Source: Bimuria novae-zelandiae CBS 107.79 (lineage: Eukaryota > Ascomycota > Dothideomycetes > Pleosporales > Didymosphaeriaceae). From it: a DNA stretch of 64,000 bases. The translations under genes were made by a program, and so were the position numbers. Each line of letters starts with the position of its first letter. Within the stretch, counting starts at the first letter, position 1. Below the pieces are notes generated by a model, which saw only the letters and a list, made by a program, of their open reading frames with translations, made no database searches and was not told the origin of the DNA. Below are positions 1 to 10,650 of this stretch, one piece after another. The stretch is taken from the NCBI GenBank assembly GCA_010015655.1, contig ML976749.1, positions 1-64,000 of the forward strand, given 5' to 3'.

Positions 1-324
1 CTGCAGGATCTACAGCAGAGGATGGAGGCCTTTGAGATAGAGTAGAGGATGGACCAATCATGGCAAAGCGTTCAGCTTGAGGATATGCCCAAGCTGAGGG
101 GGTGTGTCCGATTACAGGGCCTCCGTGATCCTGCACTATTGAGAGTGTAGTAGAGAACGTGAGGCTGGCGCACCTCCAGTTGCGCACTATCTTAGATAGT
201 GCTAGCGTCAGGACACGTATCAGAGATTTCGCCTACGGCCACTCTCCATCACACAATCAATCAACTCAACCAAAATTAAAAACCCCATCAATCATCATTC
301 TATCTTATTAAGAACACCCTTTAA
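1..324. other. Unassigned sequence, possible retroelement remnant
   Basis: There is no convincing open frame; short frames are interrupted by TAG/TAA. It lies directly 5' of a degraded LTR, so it may be a decayed internal or flanking part of that retroelement. I could not match it to any other part of the window. Confidence 0.3.
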
Positions 325-698
325 TCTGACACTAAGATTCCTGACTTAGTCACGGATTACGTGACCAAGTCACGCGTCCCAGAAATATCGGGCGTCCCAG
401 AAGTATCTTGACATATGGGACTTTGGGATTCTCGGGACACCTGGGATTCATAGGACAAGTCATGTATATAGGAACGCGAGGATAGTTATTTTATTATTAT
501 ATTTAACCTATTTATTAATCTATTATTTAAATTTAAATAAGTAACCTTACTAATTTAATTGTGCTATACACACCTTTAATACTAACACCTTAGTAATAAG
601 CGCGAGCTATTACTATGACCCTCTCCTATCTTACTAGTACTCCTGCCCGAGAACTAACCTTAGCCCTTAGGGACCAGCTACCCCTAGGGATCTTAACA
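325..698 (+). repeat. Degraded LTR (solo or truncated), related to the gypsy LTR family
   Basis: The last ~70 bases (about 630-698) align by eye with the 3' part of the LTRs at 42363-42810 and 48740-49187. Shared words include the ACTCCTGCCCGAGAACTAAC block and the terminal CTTAACA. The upstream part also shares the order GTCACGTGAC-like box, AT-rich stretch with ATTTAA, and TATTAATCTAT. The 5' boundary (TGACACTAAG at about 325) is a guess, and no target duplication is visible. This is probably a different subfamily from the full-length gypsy element, and it is heavily AT-enriched. Confidence 0.55.
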
Positions 699-1090
699 CC
701 GAGTAGGGGCCGAGTAGAGGAATCGTGCGCTCTTAAGCATTCGATCCAGACGACAGGCCAAGATATCATGATTCATGTCTGGCATAGGGTCCTCAGACAC
801 AGTAGGGAAACGGGATCTTGAGTTCACAGAAGAGCCAGGACATCATCACAGATAGTCACGCAACTTGATTGGAAAGATAAATGCTCGGACTTTTTCATCC
901 TTTTTCTTTTTGAATAAACGCCAGCCCGCATGCGACATGAGAATGGCCACGCCCGCCCAATGGAAGAGGAATGGAAGTAGGCCGTGTCCACAGTCATTCG
1001 TATCACATATATGGTTAACCATATTGCGCTATATCCCAACGAGAGCTCGTCGTGGCACTGCAAATACGTTCTCCGCGCTCAACGAGGCGC

Positions 1091-1899
1091 TTACTCAACC
1101 TCCGCCTTCGATTCGAAGTTGTCGCCCGCAACAAGGTCGGGGATGTCGTCATCGTCGTCATCGTCCTTCTTGTCGTCCTCACCCTTCTCCTTCTGCATGC
1201 TCTGGTAGCTCTCGGCGAGCTTGCGCAGCGACGCTAGCGAGTCGGGGCCGAGCTGGTTGAGGATACCGGGCACAAGCTCGGTGAGCTCCTTGTCTTCGCC
1301 GTTCCCGTAGATGGCGAAAGTGTTGGAAGGCACAGAGGCATGAACTGGAAGCACAGGTCAGTGTACAGAGTCCATGGGTCCAATGTGGTGTTGCGACCTG
1401 CGTCTCAATCCAGGAAATAGTGGGGCCGAACATACCCTTTGGTGCGGAGAAGTGGATGACGTTGCCGTCGGTCTTGAACATGTTGACCTCCTCAATGGCC
1501 TGGATGGGCTGCACATTGAGCTTCTTCAGTGCGCCCTGGAGCTTCTTGTCGTCGGTACCGGCGCTCTTGTGCACCTTCTTGACTTTCCGGCGTGGGGTAC
1601 CCTTTCCACTATCGCATGGTGTTAGCCAGGTTTCCTAGAAATACTACGATATCGTGTTCGATTGTGCGTGCGAGGATGTGCGGTGGCTTAGTGACTGCGA
1701 GTGCAGCCTCGACGAGCGGGGTCGTGCGAGCGATGGAACGGTGAAAAGGTATATGCTTACCCTATTTTCGCCTGTTAGCTTGCAACTCTTTCTAAAGGTA
1801 TGGGATTGACCCCCAAGGAAGAGCGATGAATCACAGAGCGGTGGGGAACATACCAATTCGCACCTGCTGCTGCATGCGCGCCAGCTTTGCTTGATCCAT
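1091..1899 (-). CDS. EGD1: Nascent polypeptide-associated complex subunit beta (NAC-beta)
   Basis: Ribosome-associated NAC-beta subunit, which pairs with NAC-alpha and shields nascent chains in the cytosol. Exons on the minus strand are 1899-1854, 1761 (a single base), 1608-1436 and 1344-1091; together they give 474 nt, 157 aa plus stop, normal for the family. The N-terminus [16 protein letters not shown] leads into [12 protein letters not shown], the conserved ribosome-binding basic motif; the NAC domain follows ([18 protein letters not shown], then [20 protein letters not shown]). The tail is acidic, with a run of seven Asp. The frame between exon 1 and the GKGTPRRK exon is restored only if one extra G (position 1761) is included. 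That G is flanked by a perfect AATAG acceptor and a GTAAGC donor, and both flanking introns carry GCTAAC branch points about 12 bases before the acceptor. Identity is sure; the one-base exon is inferred from sequence. Confidence 0.93.
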
Positions 1900-2384
1900 A
1901 TTTGCGGTGGGAGAGAAAACGTAAGGAAGTGGCGAGGCTACGGCGGGCGGCAATGTCAGTGTCGATTCCCAAGTGGTCAAGTAAGACTGCAGGTGGGTCT
2001 AGCAGTCCTACAAAAGTGGCTATACGTACTGGATTGGGGCTGCTGGGAGGATGCTGCGCGGCAGTGGTTTGGTGGAGGAGTGAAAGCGCGTGCACCGGAG
2101 CAACAGCGCCGAAGTCTCCGAATGTGGCCTCGCTTGTGCTCTGGCCTAATTGCTTCACTTCCCCGCGTCGCAGCCTTACTTTGTTATTTTATGATCGTCT
2201 GTCATTTAACCGTCCTCTGCATTTCGGAAATTGCCATATCACAATGTTGAATTGACATTGACCATCACGATCACGTAGACATCTCTTACAGACTAAAGGA
2301 GGGTGCTTCGAGATAAGACCGGAAATTCAGTGGTATCAAATGCGCTATCTGTATACAAGTGCCCCGACTTTTTCTTTTTTTTCC
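1900..2384 (-). promoter_or_regulatory. EGD1 upstream region / X325 3' region
   Basis: This 485-base spacer lies between the EGD1 start (1899) and the stop of the next minus-strand gene (2385). It should hold the EGD1 promoter and the 3' UTR of the copper protein gene. The frames present are shadows, and I see no RNA gene. Confidence 0.4.
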
Positions 2385-3100
2385 TTACAAGAAAGCAAAG
2401 GCTGCCATGCCCACGGCGCCCAGTACCCATGAACTAGTTGCGTGAGCGGCAGCGCCTGGAGCCGCAGTTGCGCTTGCTGCAGCACCACCGCTGCTCTGGC
2501 TAGGGGTGTCGCCTCCACTCGTCGTTCCGTTGGGTTGGCCTGACATATTCTCCTGCGTAACCTTGACGCCTGTACTGTTTTGGCAGTGATTGTTATAGTC
2601 AGACTCCGAAAGCTTCGTGTTGACAAAGGTTACATCGCCGCACTGGAAAGGATTAGCATATCGACTCTGCGAATTTATGGAATCCTACTGACCTGGTACA
2701 GACCGCCGCTAGGATCGCCGTTTGTCACAACCTGGATCGTTCCATTGGTACCGGCGGAGATGTTCAGGTTTGAGGGTATGTTGACGGAGCCCAAGCAAAA
2801 GTTACTGGGGCCTTCTTCAGACAGTGTCGGGACCAGTGTGATGGTGAAGTCATCAGCTGTGGGGTCATTTCCGAGCGCAAGATAGACGGCTACGCGTGCC
2901 TGCGTATGGTGCATGTCGAGCTGAATCGGACCGCCAGAGAGGGGGAACTCAGTGCGGTTGCTGCTCACGGAATCGAAACCGCCACATGGACCGCCACTCG
3001 CCTTTTCATCATCGAATCCACGTCTATCGGGCCATGAGAGTAGGAAGTGAGCAGACGCAAGCGGGAGGACCGCGACGAGGGAGAGTGTGTTGAAGAGCAT
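2385..3100 (-). CDS. Bim1/X325-type LPMO-like copper-binding protein, GPI-anchored (predicted)
   Basis: Exons 3100-2693 and 2642-2385 with a 50-nt intron (donor GTCAGT, acceptor TTCCAG) give 221 aa. I chose the Met at 3100 rather than the in-frame Met at 3139 because it leaves an ideal 17-residue signal peptide (MLFNTLSLVAVLPLASA). Cleavage then places His18 at the mature N-terminus (HFLLSWP), the hallmark of the LPMO-like copper site. A second His candidate is in DMHHTQ. Several N-glycosylation sites (NRT, NIS, NGT) and Cys residues follow. A Ser/Ala/Gly-rich linker and a C-terminal hydrophobic tail (SSWVLGAVGMAAFAFL) indicate a GPI anchor. Known family members (Cryptococcus Bim1/Cbi1) bind Cu(II) at the cell surface and feed a CTR transporter. 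The next genes here are a CTR transporter and a metalloreductase, which supports a copper-uptake role. It is not expected to cut polysaccharides. Confidence 0.82.
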
Positions 3101-3956
3101 CGTGACAGCGAAATTTGGAAAGGTGACTCGCAGACACAAAACACAATGACTATAAGCAAGGAGCGGGGTGCAGGTAAATTGATTGTAGCTCCAAGTTGGG
3201 GCAATACCTTACTTATTGAAAGTAAGAGCGCCCATGCCGTGCATCCCGTTCGACCAGGACCTCGCGTGGCGCTCGCGTCAAGCTATTATGAGCTTGTTTG
3301 ACCAATCTGCGGCACTAGACCAGAGTAGTAGGTGATTTCTCGCCGTCGCCTGCAGTAAGCAGCTTGATGGCGTTGGACTGGGGTGCCGAAGCCTAGACCG
3401 AGCAATATTGAGCAAATTCCCGGGGATTAAGCGCGATCTGCAGGTGCTTGTCTTTCACGCTAGCACGGCCCCATTACAGGGCTCGAGCTACCGCCGGTTA
3501 CATGGGTTTGCTACACTATTTGAAGCTTCCAGTTCTAGAATGGAATTCTTGAGTGACCAGTCGGGAATACAAGCATCTTGCTAGCGGGAGTGGGGGGTCC
3601 TGCAGAGCTTCGCTTCCAACCGTTCAACCGTACCTTGACGTATAATATTTGCGTACATTGAGAAACTATATATGAATATCGCTCAAGCTCTCATGAAACC
3701 TACTAGGAGAAGCGCTTGCGCTGGCCGGCCCATGACTTGTTTACACAACAGTTGCAGAGCTTCAGTGTAACTGCCACTACATACTGCCGACCGTGCAAAC
3801 TTTTACTAGTTATCTCCATGTCTCACTTTGCGTGTACGTGAGAGCGATTGCAATATTTGTGCACACATGCTGAACCCTGCAGCGAATCTATTGACTCTTT
3901 TATGAACAGTAGCGAGGTAACATGCCCGCGAACCCTGTCTCGTAAGACTGAAGTCT
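3101..3956. other. Intergenic region between X325 gene and CTR gene
   Basis: Contains the promoter of the X325 gene (proximal ~400 bases) and the 3' end of the CTR gene. No gene was seen. A segment at about 3695-3750 (catgaaacc, then gcgcttgcgct, then tgacttgttt) resembles one at about 25720-25775, suggesting an old dispersed repeat. Confidence 0.4.
3399..3416 (-). promoter_or_regulatory. Tandem copper-response-like motif (TTTGCTCA and ATTGCTCG)
   Basis: On the coding strand of the X325 gene, about 300 bases before its ATG, lie TTTGCTCA (3416-3409) and ATTGCTCG (3406-3399). They are direct repeats whose cores are exactly 10 bases (one helical turn) apart. The first matches the yeast Mac1 copper-response element TTTGC(T/G)C(A/G) exactly. 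Whether a Mac1/Cuf1-type factor uses it in this fungus is inference. Confidence 0.4.
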
Positions 3957-4594
3957 TTACATAGACATAGAGCCTTGATTGAACCTGCTCAGCGCCAACT
4001 CGCCGATAAAAGCACCTGCGAGCACAGAAAGGAAATATCCGACGTTGTAGGTCATGACTGCCAACATGCTATCCAAATGTCAGCAAAAATCCATGTCATA
4101 TGCGACCGTACAACTCACAGAAGATACCCCACGCCGGAAATCAAGGTCATAATAATCGCTCGTGGAAGATCCACGCTGAACCTGAAGGGTTGAACATGCC
4201 TCGTGGGCGCCTCGACGATACGCACGTTCTCTTCCATCCCATTTGTCGTCAAAATGCCCGTCACAGAGTTCGCATCGTTGAAAGCCTTATCCGTGACCAT
4301 CTGCTGGTTTGCAGTAACGACATATCTTCGCTTGAGAGCGCCTTCGAGAGCTCTGTATTCGAGAAAGGTTTTGGCGGTGAAAAGTGCACGGAGAATGATG
4401 GCGAAGATAATGAGGAAAATGCAAGTTCCCGCGTATGCGCCTGCGCTTCTCGGTGTCCAGGCTTCGGAGTAGAGCGGTGTGCTCGTTGATGTAAAGAAGA
4501 ACATGGACATGCCCATGGACATTGAGTCGTTGCTCATCCCCTCCGTACCCATCGACCCCATGGACGCCATATCGTGACCCTCATGAGCAACCAT
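3957..4594 (-). CDS. CTR-family high-affinity copper transporter
   Basis: Exons 4594-4119 and 4068-3957 with a 50-nt intron (GTGAGT donor, GGATAG acceptor) give 195 aa. The N-terminus is a Met/His-rich copper-scavenging ectodomain (HEGHDMASMGSMG, then SMSMGMSM). TM1 lies at about residues 51-72 (GTCIFLIIFAIILRALF). After a cytosolic loop with basic residues, TM2 carries the diagnostic M-x3-M (MLAVM), split across the exon junction region, and TM3 carries G-x3-G (GAFIG). These are the pore and packing motifs of CTR trimers, which carry Cu(I) across the plasma or vacuolar membrane. It sits between the surface copper protein gene and the divergent metalloreductase. The short C-terminus ends in NQGSMSM, another Met motif. 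Confidence 0.92.
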
Positions 4595-5591
4595 GATGAT
4601 GTTATGCTATTGGATGAGCAGTCGGCTCGGATTCAAGAGATGGATTTCGCGAATCTTGCGAGTATCTGACTGGGTGTCTCAAGCGGCAAGCAGGTTACTT
4701 ATAAAGTCAGGCGCCGAGGCGTGGATATGAGCTTGACTCTTGTGAGAGCTTGGCTTTGGTGAGAGCTGTTGGAGAAGGCTTGAGCATGAACGCACGGGCA
4801 ATTTCTGTGAGGCGCGCGAGTGTTTGCGGGGGATTTTGTGACAGTCAAGAAAAGGACAAGAGTGGAGATGAAGCGTGGAATGTAAGGAATTGACAACAGC
4901 TCGCTAGGTGCTCCCTGCCTTTGCTGGGCAGTAACAATAAGAAGGATGAACCGCTGCGTGACCGGGAGAACCTTCGCATTGTCGCTCATGGCGCCAGCTC
5001 TCGGCTTCTCTGCTGGCTGCAGTGAGGCGGAGACGAGCCATGTTCGCGCCTTCCTCGTGCGTGCGTGCGTTTGAGCAAGTTATTGACAGGGGTTGACGCC
5101 AACGCTAACCGCAGGGGGTAAACCCCACTCATTCACCGTGAATGATGCATGGATGTGCGGCGGTAGTGAATAATACCAGGCCCATAGTTGCTGTCCGTAG
5201 CTGCGTAGCATGCAACCGAACCAGGAATTTCTCAGCGCATTCCTGCGACATCTTCACCACCAGCTACTCCCTCTGTTGATGTATGCGACGGCACAAAGAT
5301 TCGACGCGACGCCAGCAACCTGCTCATTGAGAAGATTACTACTTAGCGAGAAAGTCGTCTCATGCATGTCATACATGGCCGCCTGTACGGACGCGTTCAT
5401 CCTCGATAGTCGAAGGCCAAGCAGGTAGTTTTGCAAAGACTTTCGATACTGGCTTATGGTCTTTCACTGAAGCCGGTCTCGAACGAACCAAGACTGGCCG
5501 TCCCGTCTTCATAAGACACCCACGAACGCAGCCGGCAGGCCTGCGCGATTTTTTATCGACACACTTGCGTGGCGCGCATATCCAAACAGCC
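4595..5591. promoter_or_regulatory. Bidirectional promoter region between CTR and metalloreductase
   Basis: About 1 kb separates the two divergent starts (4594 minus, 5592 plus), with no believable gene in it. Near-matches to the copper-response word occur: CTTGCTCA on the minus strand (about 5066-5073) and CCTGCTCA on the plus strand (about 5320-5327). These are one-base mismatches only, so support for shared copper control is weak. Confidence 0.4.
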
Positions 5592-7732
5592 ATGTCTGGA
5601 ATGGCGATGGGCTCAATGTCCATGGGCGGCACTGCTCCCCTCATCGAATTCCCCAAGTACTACTGGGCTGTGGTTGGCACTGCAATTGGCACTGCGACGG
5701 TGATTAACGTCTTTAATAACCTTCTATATAGACACAGGTAGGTAGAACGCCTTGTCCCCGAAAATCATTAACATCAAATAGACTTACGGCGGCGCGGGCA
5801 GGACTATCATCTCCAGCAAAGCCCAGATCATGGCTAATGGTATCAATAGCCACAACCTATGCCCTTACCAGAGAAGCATCTAACTTCTCCCTACGGATAC
5901 CCTACAAAGAACGGTTCTTACGATTACCCACCTTCGGCCGTGCCTTCCTGATACTAGCAAACATCGTCGTGCTGTTGGTGTTGTGCTTTTACGGATTGGA
6001 CCCCAGCGACAGATGGTCAAGAGAGAACATTGGATACAGATGCGGATTTGTCACCATTGCCCAACTTCCGCTTATATTTCTGCTGGCTGGAAAGAATAAT
6101 CTCATTGGATACGTAACGGGTGTAAGCCACGAGCGTATCAATTGGCTGCACCGTTGGTGTGCCAGGTGCTTGCTTCTGACCGCCACCATCCACATGGGCT
6201 ATTTCTTTGCCGACTGGGCCCCATACAACTACATTGGGACCCAACTTAAAGAAAATACGCTTGTGTGGAAGGGTATCGTGGCTTGGGCACTGCTGGTATG
6301 GATTGTCTTCAGTTCGATGACACCAATCCGCGGTTGGTCCTATGAGATTTTTGTCCTCCAACATTTGGTGTCTTTTGCGGTTATGATTGGATTTATCTAT
6401 ATCCACACGCCGGTGGAGGTCCACGTCTATATTTGGGTGCCTGTGGCCTTGTGGTGGTTTGATCGTGTTGCACGTGTGTCGCGGGTTTTGTACGCAAACA
6501 TTTCTTGGTTCCATCTGCGGCAACGAAAGGACGGTCAGATGGCAGGTTTCTGGGCGTGCAAAGCCGAGTTCACGCCACTGCCGCACAACACCACGCGAAT
6601 CGTTATCCGGAATCCGCCCATTTCTTGGACACCCGGGCAGCATGTATTCCTGTCCTGTCACTCGATCCTTCCTTTGCAAAGCCATCCGTTCACCGTTGCT
6701 TCAATCCCCGAAGATGGAAAGATGGAATTCCTGGTCAAAGCTGAAACCGGCGGAACGAAACGTTTTTTCAAACACGCCGAGCTGTCACGCGGACTTCCCG
6801 CAGAAACGGGTAGACCAGGATCTAGAACGGTGACTATTGAGGGTCCGTACGGAATATTACGACCATTGCGTCAATTCGACAGCGTTGTGCTACTCGCGGG
6901 CAGCACTGGTGCTACGTTCACCCTACCACTGCTTCGCGACGTACTACAAGGCTGGAAGGAGACCGCTTCTTCATCCAATTCTTCATCATTCTTTGGAGCG
7001 CAGAGAGGAGCAGCTACGCGTCATGTACGATTCGTTTGGGTCGTAAAGAGCCGTGGTCAACTCGGGTGGTTCTCTGAACAGCTATCTTCCATCTCTGCCG
7101 ATTTCCAAGCTCTGCAAGATGATCTGAAACACATCAAACTGGAGATGACCGTCTACGTAACCTGTGACGAATCATTCACGGAAGAACACAGGAATAGGCT
7201 CTCCTCAATCACAGCCCCAAAAGAAGCAAAACATGGACTGGCAGAGATCCGTGGCCCAACTCCCTCATTCGACGAGAAAGAGAAATCGCAGGAGCCCGTA
7301 GAAGAGATCAAGGAGGTTGGGTCACCAAACGCGAAAACGTGTGGACTCCACGGGGCATGCTGCTGTAAGACCACAGTCGATGAAACGTCACCGGACGCCA
7401 TCCAAGCTACATGCACGTGTTGCGGCCTAAGCGAGGACAAGACCTTGACAACAAGACCGACATCTCGGATATCGTCCACGTCATCAAGTACTCGAAGTAA
7501 ACCGCTCGTGCATCCAGCAGTGGCTGTCTTCGCTGGACGCCCAAATCCACGAGAGATCATCAGGAGGTCTTTGGAACAGGCTTGGGGTGAATCGGCGGTG
7601 ATCGTTTGCGGACCGCAAGGCTTGGTGGCGGACGTGAAGCAGGATGTCTGCTCGTTGAGTGATGAGCGGGCGGTGCATAAAGGGACTGGCGCACAGGGCA
7701 TTTATCTCCATACGGAGAGCTTCGCGTACTGA
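5592..7732 (+). CDS. Ferric/cupric reductase transmembrane protein (FRE family)
   Basis: Exons 5592-5737 and 5782-7732 (44-nt intron) give 698 aa. The short N-terminus is Met-rich (MSGMAMGSMSMGG), like the CTR ectodomain. Next come the ferric-reductase transmembrane bundle with two heme-ligand His pairs (LHRW/TIHMG near 172/186; LQHL/YIHT near 243/257), an FAD-binding motif HPFTVAS near 349, an NADPH motif LAGSTGATFTLP near 420, and a C-terminal CGP near 658. The enzyme moves electrons from cytosolic NADPH to extracellular Fe(III) or Cu(II). Between the FAD and NADPH parts sits a Cys-rich insertion (about residues 568-598, with CGLHGACCC and CTCCG). Shared Met motifs and the adjacent CTR and X325 genes suggest it works as a cupric reductase supplying Cu(I). 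Substrate preference cannot be read from sequence. Confidence 0.9.
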
Positions 7733-7872
7733 GGCACACGCGATGACCTTTTAAGTTTAGCATTGCATACCAATCTGGCGTTTACTTGATGACGGTCATA
7801 TAGGGAGTTGATACCAATTATGATTTTCAATGTTCATTCCATGCTTTGCCTGAAGTCAAAGTTGTTTCCGAG

Positions 7873-8978
7873 TCAAAGCAGGACAATGCACACTGATATA
7901 CAATACTGAAAGTCGCTACGCTGGCGCGGACATGAAAATAGTGGCATTCGTCTATTAAGGTGCTCCTCGGTCAAAACTGGTCCACTTTCCCGTCCTAGCA
8001 TCTCGTCGATGGTCTGTTCCATCGACTTCGGTTCTCTACCGGCCTCTTGCAGAATGGTTTCAAGCGTAGGGTCCTTGATCACACACTCTCCGTCTTTCAG
8101 AGCGTCATACGTGCTACTCCACCATTCCACCGAAGCTCTCTCCATCCCTTGCTGGGCGTAGTGATCCACGTACTCTTCCCTCAACACGATCTTCACACTG
8201 ACGTCTTGGCATTGCAGCCTGCTCACTAGCCGCGCTACTTGTTCAAGAGTTAAAGTCCTGCTCTGGGAAAGATACAGCGTCCCCCTCTTCCAGGAATCGC
8301 TGGGCGCCGCGATGATCTTGGCCGTTGCGAAGGCCATGTCTTTGATGGCAGTCCAAGAAATGGGCCCGTCACCCGCGACGATAACTTCCTGCCTCTCCTC
8401 ATCACGCAGCTTGAAGAAGTACCCGAAGTACAACGGCCAGCTCTCGTTGTACAGCCCTTCACGTATGAAGGTGTATTCAATCTTGCCCTAGTCCACCAGG
8501 TCATTGAGATACTTCTCCGTACGAATGTGCGCGCGCATGACGCCCGCCTTGGCGGGTTTGCATAGGCCAGGGATGTGTAGTAGATGTGCTTGATGCCTGC
8601 CTTGATCGCGGCGTCGATCGCTGCGCGGTGATGCGCCTCTCTGCCTCTCCATAACGGCGCGTCTTTGTAGTCCATGTCCACTTTGGGAGTGGAGACTAAG
8701 AATAGCTTGAAACATCCTGCGAAAGCGCGTTCGAGAGAGTCGGGCTCGTCGAAGTTGTTGTAGCGCAGGGTGACTTTCCGATCGCGGAGCGCATCGAAGC
8801 GCTTATCCTGAGTGTCGGAGGATGTCTATATAGCAATGTCAGCTAATCGCAATGTACCGGACAAGGTGTTACATACGCATACTACTAACTGAGCTGGATC
8901 AACTAGCTTGTTGTCGAGAATGGCATCAAGAACGGCCGAGCCAAGTTTGCCGGTTGCGCTTGTAAGTGTTATCGACAT
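7873..8978 (-). pseudogene. NmrA-like NAD(P)-binding (quinone oxidoreductase-like) gene, disrupted
   Basis: Begins MSITLTSATGKLGSAVLDAI at 8978, a Rossmann-type start (TSATGKLG). An intron follows at about 8827-8874 (GTATGT donor, ATATAG acceptor), then homology to NmrA-like atypical SDRs (IKHIYYTSLAYAN). At about 8560 one base is missing (the reading must jump frame to reach KAGVMRAHIRTEKYLNDLVD). A TAG at about 8490 then interrupts before GKIEYTFIREGLY, where CAG would give Gln. The remaining frame runs to 7873. Two independent lesions argue for a pseudogene. The start lies only ~30 bases from the inverted repeat of the TE at 9008, so promoter loss or RIP spill-over may have killed the gene. 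Confidence 0.75.
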
Positions 8979-10650
8979 TGTCCTTCTCCTCGCCTGATGG
9001 CTGAATAAGCTAGCGCATGGGGTTCCGAGACACCCGGGGATATGAGACACCGCGCAGAAATCCTCCACCCTTTAAAAAATCGCGATAATTCATTCAGCGT
9101 AATTACAATTGCCACTCGCTACACATAGATTGCAGAGTTTTAGCTACTATTTCTGCTGCAGCTTTTTCTGCGTCCTTTTTTATAGAAGTACTACTGTTTT
9201 GTTGCTCTAGGAGAGCAGATGCCTGCTTTGCTATTATAATTTAATCTATACTAGTAAAGCGTTAATTTAGGTCTATGCAAACTTTCTTTTATAGTTATAA
9301 ACGCTTAAGGGCCTTAAGTTAACTCTATAATCTTTTGTTCTCTGCTTCTAGCGCTACTAAGCGTGTATTAGCTATTATAATTACCTTACTAGCTTTTTTA
9401 AATAGTTAGTAAATCTTGCAGCTTAATTTCTCAGCGCTGTAGAGCTGCCTTTAAGCTATAAACAGATCCCGAGGGCTATGGGGAGTGTAGAGAGAGCTTT
9501 TAGCGAGATAAGCCTAATCCTAGTAAGGGGGGGGTAATAGGCCTTCGAGCAACTTAAGATAAGTTAACTACCCGCTTAATATTTAACAGGCAAATACTTG
9601 TAATAGCCTATCTAGCGCGGATTACTCTCTTAGTAATCGCAGCCTCTCTAGCAGCGTTATAGGCAATAATAAAACGTTCCTTTTTAACTAGCGCAGTATT
9701 ATCTAGGTGTGATAACTCGTGGATCTGCTGGCGATAGAATCGTTTCACTACTGAGAAAACAGAGAGATCTAGTGGCTGCAGAACGTGCGAGGAGTGCGCA
9801 GGGAGAAACAAAAGCCTGACTTTATTCTGCTTATAGATCCACAGGAAATCCAGGTCGACATGGCTGCCGTGGCTATCTAATATTAGCATCCGCCAGCAAT
9901 CCTCTAAGGGCGTAGTATCTAGCAGAAATACGCGTTATAGCTACTTAGCCCTTATTATATTAAATATTTAGTTATTCTTTAAAGTTGCGTATAGCTAGTT
10001 AGGTATTATTAATGGAAACTAGGTACTCTGTAGGTTTTTGCCTTTAAAAATAATAGCTAGCTATAGCTTTCTCCCTGTTGCAGAAACGCACTTGATTATC
10101 GACGCCCACTCGCGATTCTCTAGAGACTAATAGTAAGCCTTCTTTTTCTGGCTTCCTGCGAGTACTCTGGTGTTTACACATACGCCTAGGGCCTTCCCAG
10201 TCTTATTTATATTCCACGTATCCTTATTACGTATATCTAACTTAACGCGGAGCTACTTATAGAGCTTAAGAAACTTACGTATTACCTTTTAAGTTACTCT
10301 TTTAGCTCTCGCAGCCTTAATTTTCTTACCTATAATAAAGGTAACGCGTGGGTTGCGTTTAATAAAGTAAAATATCTAGTGTTTACCTACTAACGCATAG
10401 TTACTATTTATTCTAAAAATTTAATTTACTATTTTTTATATATAAGTATAAAAAGGAGGAAACCCGCGCGCGTCCTCTTTAAGTATCTATTATATAAGGA
10501 AGTCCTCTTATTATAGAGTTAATCGTTACTAGTATACGTGGCTATTTTGCCAGTTTTGTGAACCGCGTACGCGCCTAGATAGCGTGACTATAGGGATGTT
10601 ATATGCCTTTGCAGCAGCTCGTTGACTAGGAAAAATGCCAGCATTAAGAT

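Noticed and set aside
5071..5330. Copper-response elements in the CTR/FRE spacer
   Set aside because: Only one-mismatch words; not strong enough to list as sites.
6017..6685. 222-codon minus-strand frame inside the metalloreductase
   Set aside because: Shadow of the FRE coding frame; no domain, and the sense strand has full motif support.
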